This document shows positions 57,881 through 64,000 of a DNA stretch of 64,000 bases, one piece after another. Within the stretch, counting starts at the first letter, position 1; each line of letters starts with the position of its first letter. The stretch comes from Gephyromycinifex aptenodytis (GTDB taxonomy: Bacteria > Actinomycetota > Actinomycetes > Actinomycetales > Dermatophilaceae), in assembly GCF_012277275.1 (NCBI RefSeq), contig NZ_CP051155.1, positions 1,674,001 through 1,738,000 of the forward strand, given 5' to 3'. The position numbers and the translations under genes are program-made. The notes beneath the pieces were generated by a model. It was given only the letters and a program-made list of their open reading frames with translations, was not told the origin of the DNA and ran no database searches.

Positions 57881-59131
57881 ATGCGACGCTCCCTCCCGGT
57901 GGCCGCCCTGATGCTCGCTACCGCGATGTCTGCTGTTCCCACCCTGAATGCCGCTCACGCAGCGCCGCAGAGCGTCGCGAACCGCACCCAGATCACGCCG
58001 GGAGGAATGGCCGGTTCGTTGAGCAAGGCCGCCAGCAGCCGCTACCTGGGCGCGAACCTGTCGGGGATCGTCATCGACGAGTCCAGCGGGAAGACGCTGT
58101 GGTCCCACAACGCCGGCCGCACCCGGATGCCTGCCTCCACCCAGAAAGTCATCACGGCGTACACCGCGCTGCACTCGATGTCACCCAAGCACCAGCTCGT
58201 GACGCGCAGCTACCAGAGCAAGGCCGTCCCGAGCAATGTCTACCTCAAGGGAGCCGGCGATCCGAGCCTGACTTCGGCGAAGCTGAAAACCCTCGCCGCC
58301 CGCAGCGCGAGCGCCCTGAAGGCTCAGGGGGTCAACACGGTGACGGTGTACGGTGACGCCTCAGTGTTCCCGGCGCCGACTTCGGCCACGGGGTGGAAGA
58401 GCTCTTACCTCACCCACAAAGAGGTTCAGCACGTCCGAGGTTTGACCCTGCGCGGTTACCGCGGCTCGAACGGCACCCTCGCTGCGGCGTCGACGTTCGC
58501 GACCCACCTGAAGAGCTATGGGGTGAACGTACGCACCGTGGGCAGCGCCACCGCCCCGGCGGCTCGACGGGAGCTCTCGGCAAGCTGGTCTGCCCCGGTG
58601 CGCGAACTCCTGGGCCAGATGCTGCGGGTCAGCGACAACGACTATGCCGAATACTTCTTGCGGTTATCCGCGCTGGAGGCCGGGCGCTACCCGACCTGGT
58701 CCTCTTCGCTGGCCCATCAGCGCGCCGTGCTGACCGAGACCGGGGTGCCCCTGGCGGGCTACCGGGCCTACGACGGTTCGGGGCTTTCGCGCTCGAACCG
58801 GATGCCGGTGCGCACTCTGAGCAGTGTCGTGGACAAGCTGTGGGACGACCCCGCCACCCGCTCGGTCGCCTTTGCCCCGTCCTCGATGCCCCGCGCGGGA
58901 CAGAGCGGCACGCTACGGGCACGCTTCCGCTCCACGGCGCAGCGCTGCGCCACCGGGCGAGTGTTGGCCAAGACCGGCACGCTGGGCGACGCCGTCGCCC
59001 TGGCCGGGGTCGCCAAGGGCTCCGATGGGCGAAACCGGGTCTTCGTCTTCATCGAGAACGGACGCAGCGAAACCTCAGCGGTGCGCTACGCCATGGACAC
59101 CTTGGCGACCTCCGTAGTCGGGTGCAGCTGA
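57881..59131 (+). CDS. D-alanyl-D-alanine carboxypeptidase (PBP4/DacB type)
   Basis: The 416-residue precursor has a signal peptide (residues 1-27) and the penicillin-binding motifs S-x-x-K in 'PASTQKVITAYTALH', S-x-N in 'LRVSDNDYAEYFLRLSAL' and K-T-G in 'LAKTGTLGDAVALAGVAKG'. Between the first two lies the extra domain of the PBP4 group ('VYLKGAGDPSLTSAKLK'). It trims or cleaves peptidoglycan peptides outside the membrane. GAAGGAC precedes the ATG. It stands alone. Confidence 0.95.
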   Translation: MRRSLPVAALMLATAMSAVPTLNAAHAAPQSVANRTQITPGGMAGSLSKAASSRYLGANLSGIVIDESSGKTLWSHNAGRTRMPASTQKVITAYTALHSMSPKHQLVTRSYQSKAVPSNVYLKGAGDPSLTSAKLKTLAARSASALKAQGVNTVTVYGDASVFPAPTSATGWKSSYLTHKEVQHVRGLTLRGYRGSNGTLAAASTFATHLKSYGVNVRTVGSATAPAARRELSASWSAPVRELLGQMLRVSDNDYAEYFLRLSALEAGRYPTWSSSLAHQRAVLTETGVPLAGYRAYDGSGLSRSNRMPVRTLSSVVDKLWDDPATRSVAFAPSSMPRAGQSGTLRARFRSTAQRCATGRVLAKTGTLGDAVALAGVAKGSDGRNRVFVFIENGRSETSAVRYAMDTLATSVVGCS

Positions 59132-59446
59132 ACGGAGCCTGCGGGGCCGTGGGCGTCGGAGCGCCCTCGGCTCATCGCTGAGGGGGACCTCCGGCGATCT
59201 CGGATGAGAGCTGCGACCGTCCGCGGCGCTAACGGGACCAGCGCGTGATCGAAGCGTCGGGTACCGCGTCGCAGATCGGGCCGATTCGCCGGGACAGGCA
59301 GCGGCGCCGGCCACTGATGGACATCCCGCACGGGGGGCCTGCCGACAAGGCGCGCAAGTTGTCGTAGACTGTCGCTGCCGCTTGGCACCAGAGAAGCGGA
59401 TCTCAGGGTGAGCAAAACCTCAAAAGGGTAGCTGACCTGCGAAAAT
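59132..59446. other. Intergenic region between dacB-like gene and tRNA-Gly
   Basis: About 315 bases with no gene-like frame. The right half carries the tRNA-Gly promoter at 59342-59370. No clear terminator for the carboxypeptidase gene was found. Confidence 0.4.
59342..59370 (+). promoter_or_regulatory. Promoter of tRNA-Gly(CCC)
   Basis: CCGACA at 59342-59347 and TAGACT at 59365-59370 are 17 bases apart and match -35 and -10 consensus in four of six positions each. The start would be about 70 bases before the tRNA. Confidence 0.5.
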
Positions 59447-59520
59447 GCGAGTGTAGTTCAATGGTAGAACATCAGCTTCCCAAGCTGAACACGCGGGTTC
59501 GATTCCCGTCACTCGCTCCA
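59447..59520 (+). tRNA. tRNA-Gly (anticodon CCC)
   Basis: Acceptor GCGAGTG/CACTCGC, discriminator T, a short D-arm TAGTTCAATGGTAGAAC, loop TTCCCAA with anticodon CCC and T-arm GGTTCGATTCC. Unlike the other tRNAs here the CCA end is encoded (59518-59520). Confidence 0.96.
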
Positions 59521-59565
59521 ATGCACCGCCTGCGGCGGCACGCGACACACCACCGCAGAACGAGA

Positions 59566-59591
59566 AACGGCCCCGCACCCGCGGGGCCGTT
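59566..59591. terminator. Terminator after tRNA-Gly, shared with CHAD gene
   Basis: AACGGCCCCGC at 59566-59576 pairs with GCGGGGCCGTT at 59581-59591 across a four-base loop, followed on the plus strand by CTTCG. It also lies 16 bases beyond the minus-strand CHAD gene stop. Confidence 0.85.
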
Positions 59592-59607
59592 CTTCGTCTC
59601 TAGAGCC

Positions 59608-61146
59608 TCAACAACCCAACCGCTTCGAGGCCTTGATGGCGCCCTTGAGCAACGGGGTATAGCGAGCCTCCACCCCACGGGCGAAGGCGTATTCGCGCTC
59701 AGCGAGCACCCCGTAGGTAAAGGTGTCCTCCCCGGCTTCGCGCGCCTCGTGCGCCAACCGCAAGATGACGCCGCGCGAGACGACGCTGTCCTGGTGGTCG
59801 CCGAGGGCCTCCTGCAGTTCGGTCCAGGCGTCGGCGAGTTTGCCCGCACCGCCGGTGGCCTTGCCTGCCGCTTCGGCCGCGTAGCGCGCCGCCTTGGCGC
59901 GCTTGCGCACGTCATGGATGGCTTCTTCGCGCTCGTCCTCGTCCTGGATCACCCGCGCCTTGTCGGCCTGTTTCGAAACTGCGCTGGAGGCCTTGGCCAC
60001 CAGTTCGGGCAGTGCAGACTCGGCGGGCTCCTCAGCCGCAGGCAGCAGGGCGGGGTTGATGATCAGATCGGTCAGGTCGGCCAGCAGCCGCTCATACCGT
60101 TGGGAATCCAGCGCCCGAACCAATTGCTCGTGCGCGTGGCGATGCTCTGCTTCCAAGGTGTCGCGTAGCCGGGCCAGCACCGGTCCCACCACTAGCTCCG
60201 GCTCCAGGGTGTCAGCCAGGCGCAGCAGGCGTTCACGCATCACCTCTGCATCACGTGGTTCACCCAGAACACCGGTCAACCAGGCGATCTCGGCTCGCAG
60301 CGGGTCGGTCTCGGTTCGGTTGAGGATCCGGCGGTAGCTGCGCAACGCACTGCGCAGCCTGCGGGTGGCCACCCGGGCTCGGTGCACCGCGTCCGGGGCA
60401 TCCGCGCGGACCTCAGCTTCGCTGCTCTGCAGCACACCCACCTGCTTACCGATATAGCGCAGCACCACATCGCCGGCGCTCTTATCGCCCTTCTTGCCGC
60501 GCACCTGTGCCAGCGGCTGCGCCAGCGCCCGGCTGAGCTTGGACGGGCTGTCCGAATGCGTCAGACCCCGTTCCAGCAAAGCATCCGCCACCACCCGCAG
60601 GTCCGTCTCGTCGCCCTCGACGAGTTCCACCTCGACCTCACGCCAGCGATGAACCCGTTCGCCATCTAGATAGGTGGTCGCCTCCACCACGTCATCCTCG
60701 ACCAGCAGGAGCACGGTGCCGTCGTCCGCGGCGAGTTCGCGGCGGGTGCGGCGGGTGCGCAGCAGCGCAACGGGTACCAGGGGCTTGGAACCGATGAGAT
60801 CGGCCACCTCGCTGCGCAACTCCCCCGGCACGAACACGGCTGAACGACCCAACGGCAAGCGGTGCTCAACCCGTCCCTTCTCGTCCCCGGGGGTCTTCAG
60901 GTGCCAACCGGCGTCGGTGCCGCCGGTCCGGCGGCGCAGGGTGCAGCGGCCCCGCAACAGGTCCAGGTCAGGGGTGTCGATATAGGTCGCGCTCTGGGTC
61001 ATCCGCCGGGGCTGGCTAACGCTCTGCACCCGCCCCATCCCGACCAGGGACGGCATGCTCCACCGGCGTGGGACCTCGAACTTCAGCTCCTTCTCAATCT
61101 CCACCTGCGGCGCAGGGGCCTCGTTCGGGTCGATGTCGTCTGCCAT
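59608..61146 (-). CDS. CYTH and CHAD domain protein
   Basis: The 512-residue protein joins an N-terminal CYTH triphosphate tunnel domain ('EIEKELKFEV' motif, then 'TYIDTPDLDLLRGRCTLRRR') with a C-terminal all-helical CHAD domain ('VHRARVATRRLRSALRSYRR', 'AIHDVRKRAKAARYAAEAAG'). CHAD domains bind inorganic polyphosphate through conserved His/Arg, and CYTH domains often hydrolyse triphosphates, so a polyphosphate-related role is likely. The ATG at 61146 has AAGAAGGA upstream; a longer start would add a basic stretch. It is divergent from the acyl-CoA dehydrogenase gene. Confidence 0.93.
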   Translation of the reverse strand: MADDIDPNEAPAPQVEIEKELKFEVPRRWSMPSLVGMGRVQSVSQPRRMTQSATYIDTPDLDLLRGRCTLRRRTGGTDAGWHLKTPGDEKGRVEHRLPLGRSAVFVPGELRSEVADLIGSKPLVPVALLRTRRTRRELAADDGTVLLLVEDDVVEATTYLDGERVHRWREVEVELVEGDETDLRVVADALLERGLTHSDSPSKLSRALAQPLAQVRGKKGDKSAGDVVLRYIGKQVGVLQSSEAEVRADAPDAVHRARVATRRLRSALRSYRRILNRTETDPLRAEIAWLTGVLGEPRDAEVMRERLLRLADTLEPELVVGPVLARLRDTLEAEHRHAHEQLVRALDSQRYERLLADLTDLIINPALLPAAEEPAESALPELVAKASSAVSKQADKARVIQDEDEREEAIHDVRKRAKAARYAAEAAGKATGGAGKLADAWTELQEALGDHQDSVVSRGVILRLAHEAREAGEDTFTYGVLAEREYAFARGVEARYTPLLKGAIKASKRLGC

Positions 61147-61183
61147 GTCGATCCTTCTTCCGCGCCGTCTGCTGTCTCTCATC

Positions 61184-61205
61184 ATTGTTTACCTATTGTT
61201 CACTT
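61184..61205. repeat. Tandem 11-bp direct repeat in a divergent promoter region
   Basis: ATTGTTTACCT at 61184-61194 is followed at once by ATTGTTCACTT at 61195-61205. This AT-rich pair stands out in GC-rich DNA between the CHAD gene and the acyl-CoA dehydrogenase gene, with one-helical-turn spacing, and may be an operator or promoter element. Confidence 0.5.
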
Positions 61206-61354
61206 TTGCCTAGCGCCGGGCGAGAGATAGAGCCGTCCGAGGAGACCACCTCCCCTTGCACGGTGGGCAACTGTCGTCCATCCTGGGAACCTACTGGCGG
61301 GTAACGCCTCGCCCGGGCCACCGCGCCCAATCCACCATCGAACGGGGAGACCTA

Positions 61355-63223
61355 GTGGGCCACTACAAGAGCAACCTTCGTGACCTGGAGTTCAACCTCT
61401 TCGAGGTCCTCGGACGCCAAGACATCCTCGGCACCGGGCCCTACGAAGAGATCGACGCTGAGACGGCACGAGAGATCCTCGCCGAAGTTGCACGCCTGGC
61501 CGAGAACGAGTTGGCCGAGAGCCTGCTGGACTCCGACCGGAACCCGCCGGTTTTCGACCCCGCGACCAGTGAGGTGACCCTCCCGGAGTCGTTCAAGAAG
61601 TCCTACAAGGCTTACTGCGACGCAGGTTGGCCCATGCTCAGCGTCCCTGCCGAACTCGGCGGCACCGTCGTGCCCCCCTCGATCCAGTGGGCCAGCGCCG
61701 AACTCGTGCTCGGCTCCAACCCGGCTGTCTACATGTACTCGGCCGGTTTCGGCTTCGCCCGCGTCCTGTTCGAACTGGGCAACGAGGACCAGAAGAAGAT
61801 CGCCCAGCACATGATCGACAGACAGTGGGGATCGACGATGGTTCTCACCGAGCCCGACGCCGGCTCAGATGTCGGCGCCGGACGCACCAAAGCCGTCCAG
61901 CAGCCAGACGGCACCTGGCACATCGAGGGCGTGAAGCGCTTCATCACCTCCGGTGAGCATGACCTGAGCGAGAACATCATCCACCTGGTCCTGGCGCGCC
62001 CAGAAGGAGCCGGGCCGGGCACCAAGGGACTGTCCCTGTTCTGTGTGCCCAAGTACCAGTTCGACGTGGACAGCGGTGAACTGGGCGAACGCAACGGTGC
62101 CTATGTCACCAACGTCGAGCACAAGATGGGCCTGAAGGTCTCCACCACCTGCGAGGTGCGCTTCGGCGAGAAGCACCCGGCAGTCGGCACCCTGGTCGGC
62201 GACGTGCACGAAGGCATCGCCCAGATGTTCCGTGTCATCGAGTACGCCCGGATGATGGTGGGCACCAAGGCGATCGCAACCCTGTCCACCGGGTACCTCA
62301 ACGCGTTGGAGTACGCCAAGGACCGCGTGCAGGGCGCGGACTTGACGCAGATGACCGACAAGAGCGCCCCCCGCGTCACGATCACGCACCACCCCGACGT
62401 GCGTCGTTCGCTCATGCTGCAGAAGGCCTATGCCGAAGGCTTGCGCGCGCTGGTCCTCTTCACGGCCATGCAGCAAGACATCGTCGACCAGCACTTCCTG
62501 GCCACCGGCTCGATGGATGGCGAGAAGGGCTCCGATGTTGACATGGCAGCTCGGGTCAACGACCTGCTCCTGCCGATCGTCAAGGGCGTGGGTTCGGAGC
62601 GGGCCTGGGTGCTGCTCGGGACCGAATCACTACAGACCTATGGCGGCTCGGGCTTCCTGCAGGACTACCCGGTCGAGCAGTACGTGCGCGACGCCAAGAT
62701 CGACACCCTCTACGAGGGCACCACGGCCATCCAGGGTCAGGACTTCTTCTTCCGCAAGATCGTGCGCGACAAGGGCAAGGCGCTGACCTTCCTGTCCGAG
62801 CAGATCATGCAGACCGTGAAGGCCGCACCCGAAGGTGACAACCTCACCCAGGAGCGGGCGCTGCTCGGCCAGGCAGTCGACGACATCGCAGCCATCGGCG
62901 GCTACATGATCGGCGAGTTGATGAAGTCCGACCCGCGCGAGGGTGGCGATATCACCAACCTGTACAAGGTCGGGCAGAACACCACCCGTCTGCTGCTGGC
63001 GGCCGGCGACGTCATGGTCGGCTGGCTGCTACTGCGCCAGGCGGACGTGGCACAAAAGGCTCTGGATGCCGGCGCCACCGGCTCCGACGCCGACTTCTAC
63101 ACCGGCAAGGTGGCGGCGGCCCGGTTCTTCGCCCGGACCGTCCTGCCGCTGCTGGCCGGGGAGCGCAAGGTCGCCGAGACCACGGACAACTCCCTGATGG
63201 ACGTACCGGAGTCGGCTTTCTGA
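61355..63223 (+). CDS. Acyl-CoA dehydrogenase, FadE5-like
   Basis: The 622-residue flavoenzyme introduces the alpha-beta double bond into acyl-CoA in fatty-acid breakdown. Its N-terminus '[19 protein letters not shown]' is almost the signature of the mycobacterial FadE5 group, a long form with a C-terminal extension. Visible are '[19 protein letters not shown]', '[20 protein letters not shown]' for FAD binding and '[20 protein letters not shown]' and '[18 protein letters not shown]' at the C-terminal domain. The GTG at 61355 is chosen because GGGGAG precedes it and the family starts there. It ends at a perfect hairpin. Confidence 0.95.
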   Translation: MGHYKSNLRDLEFNLFEVLGRQDILGTGPYEEIDAETAREILAEVARLAENELAESLLDSDRNPPVFDPATSEVTLPESFKKSYKAYCDAGWPMLSVPAELGGTVVPPSIQWASAELVLGSNPAVYMYSAGFGFARVLFELGNEDQKKIAQHMIDRQWGSTMVLTEPDAGSDVGAGRTKAVQQPDGTWHIEGVKRFITSGEHDLSENIIHLVLARPEGAGPGTKGLSLFCVPKYQFDVDSGELGERNGAYVTNVEHKMGLKVSTTCEVRFGEKHPAVGTLVGDVHEGIAQMFRVIEYARMMVGTKAIATLSTGYLNALEYAKDRVQGADLTQMTDKSAPRVTITHHPDVRRSLMLQKAYAEGLRALVLFTAMQQDIVDQHFLATGSMDGEKGSDVDMAARVNDLLLPIVKGVGSERAWVLLGTESLQTYGGSGFLQDYPVEQYVRDAKIDTLYEGTTAIQGQDFFFRKIVRDKGKALTFLSEQIMQTVKAAPEGDNLTQERALLGQAVDDIAAIGGYMIGELMKSDPREGGDITNLYKVGQNTTRLLLAAGDVMVGWLLLRQADVAQKALDAGATGSDADFYTGKVAAARFFARTVLPLLAGERKVAETTDNSLMDVPESAF

Positions 63224-63258
63224 GCTTGAGCGGCGCAGCGGCACGAATCCATAGCTGA

Positions 63259-63295
63259 GAGCGCGGTCCCGACCGAACCGGCCGGGACCGCGCTC
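63259..63295 (+). terminator. Terminator after the acyl-CoA dehydrogenase
   Basis: GAGCGCGGTCCCG at 63259-63271 pairs exactly with CGGGACCGCGCTC at 63283-63295; it lies between this gene and the converging DUF6458 gene. Confidence 0.85.
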
Positions 63296-63331
63296 ATGCG
63301 TTGGGGGCGGCCGCTGGCCGCAGTGCCGACC

Positions 63332-63553
63332 TCAGGGCCGGCCGTAGGCGTCGCGCTCCACCGTGGTGGTGGTGCGAGCGGCGTTGGTACGACGCTGGCT
63401 CATCATGATGACGGAGATGACCGTCGTGGCGAGACCGGCAGCCATCAAGATCCAGCCGATCATCTGCAGGTTCACCCCCGGAAGTGCATCGCTTACGGCG
63501 AAGCTGAGGATCGCGCCGAGGGCGATGAGAAAAATTCCGAGACCGACTGACAT
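63332..63553 (-). CDS. DUF6458-family two-helix membrane protein
   Basis: The 73-residue protein has two transmembrane helices ('LGIFLIALGAILSFAVSDAL' and 'IGWILMAAGLATTVISVIMM') joined by 'PGVNLQMIG', the pattern of the small actinobacterial DUF6458 family, and a basic tail with 'QRRTNAARTTTTVERDAYGR'. The role is unknown. Its ATG at 63553 is preceded by GGAGGCACC. Confidence 0.88.
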   Translation of the reverse strand: MSVGLGIFLIALGAILSFAVSDALPGVNLQMIGWILMAAGLATTVISVIMMSQRRTNAARTTTTVERDAYGRP

Positions 63554-63744
63554 GGTGCCTCCGTAGGATTGAATGTCGACCTCTCATCGGCAGCGCACCC
63601 GCCAACCTGTAGCTCAATGTTGCTGCGAGTGTGCGCGACTCGTCCTCCCCCGTCGCCGACGCTTTTCGGCGCAGGTGGTTTCTGGGGGGTGCGCGGGCGC
63701 GAGTTTGGGTAGCGTCCCGGGTAAGCCCGCGAGGAGAGTGCCAG

Positions 63745-64000
63745 ATGGTCAGCGACGCAATCGAGCTCCAGGTCGGCGGTCGGTCGGTGCGCCTCAGCAA
63801 CCCCGAACGGGTCTACTTCCCCGAGCTGGGCCTGACCAAGGCGGACCTGGCCGAGTACTACCTGAGCGTCGGCGAGGGCATCGTGCGAGCGTTGCGGGAG
63901 CGACCGTGCATGTTGCACCGCTTCCCCAAGGGCATCACCGAGAAGAAGGTGCACCAGAAGAAGGTCCCGGTCGGCGGACCGGACTGGCTGGAAACTGTCT
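63745..64000 (+). CDS. LigD-type DNA polymerase/primase domain (3'-truncated by window edge)
   Basis: The 85 visible residues begin MVSDAIELQVGGRSVRLSN and continue 'PERVYFPELGLTKADLAEYY', 'RERPCMLHRFPKGITEKK', which is the N-terminus of the LigD polymerase (PolDom) family used in bacterial non-homologous end joining. GAGGAG precedes the ATG. The catalytic aspartates lie beyond the window. Whether it is a stand-alone polymerase domain or part of a full LigD cannot be seen here; adjacent Ku is not in the window. Confidence 0.88.
   Translation, partial: MVSDAIELQVGGRSVRLSNPERVYFPELGLTKADLAEYYLSVGEGIVRALRERPCMLHRFPKGITEKKVHQKKVPVGGPDWLETV

Overview
The window looks like a contiguous chromosomal stretch of a GC-rich actinobacterium. 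Most codons end in G or C, GTG starts are common, and there is a GTP-dependent PEP carboxykinase, a dUMP-forming type dCTP deaminase, a FadE5-like acyl-CoA dehydrogenase, a LigD polymerase domain, a DUF6458 protein, a LytR-C protein and an Rv0338c-like iron-sulfur reductase. Together these point to the order Micrococcales, perhaps a Dermatophilaceae/Intrasporangiaceae relative; that family-level guess rests on gene content alone. No rRNA, CRISPR array, phage or complete insertion sequence was seen.

Layout. 1-4.6 kb: two secreted beta-rich surface proteins and a HerA/DUF853 ATPase. 4.9-8.6 kb: a VapB-like/LytR-C pair, an unrecognised 58-residue acidic peptide between a leader hairpin and a terminator, a Bcr/CflA-type exporter and an ADP-ribosylglycohydrolase-like protein with a damaged metal site. 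8.8-14.2 kb: a compact citrate lyase operon, citC-D-E-F-X-G, holding all three enzyme subunits and all three maturation enzymes but no transporter. 14.2-17.6 kb: a DDAH-like hydrolase, a membrane-anchored exonuclease-like protein lacking its catalytic residues and ending in a zinc knuckle, and a SodC lipoprotein. 17.7-25 kb: a TrpXYZ-type ABC importer, a GH13 glucosidase, a zinc alcohol dehydrogenase and a serine hydrolase. 25-31 kb: tRNA-Ser(CGA), tadA, upp, a small membrane protein with a PH-domain protein, a VOC protein, two unknown proteins and a histidine phosphatase.

31.1-32.5 kb holds a broken NAD(P)HX dehydratase gene (nnrD). It is interrupted by about 0.6 kb of clearly lower-GC DNA that carries the decayed start of a secreted protein and a strong terminator. 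32.6-41.7 kb: tRNA-Arg, pckG, tRNA-Ser(GCT), an LCP cell-wall enzyme, two overlapping DedA-like membrane proteins, a cold-shock protein, a LacI regulator, a CsoR-family regulator that resembles persulfide sensors, tRNA-Ser(TGA) and two small proteins. 41.7-48.7 kb: cysK-cysE, a 1324-residue membrane Fe-S reductase whose C-terminal third is a repeat tail, and an aldo/keto reductase. 48.9-56.3 kb: a heterodimeric ABC exporter and a four-gene OpuC-type betaine/choline importer. 56.4-64 kb: an alpha/beta hydrolase, dcd, a PBP4-type carboxypeptidase, tRNA-Gly(CCC), a CYTH-CHAD protein, the FadE5-like dehydrogenase, a DUF6458 protein and the start of a LigD-type polymerase.

Links. Citrate lyase yields acetate and oxaloacetate, and PEP carboxykinase could turn oxaloacetate into PEP, although the two loci are 20 kb apart and no citrate carrier is present. 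cysK and cysE form the two-step serine-to-cysteine route. Many convergent gene pairs are separated by perfect hairpins that probably terminate transcription in both directions. Every functional statement is inferred from translated sequence and motif recognition; no database search was possible.
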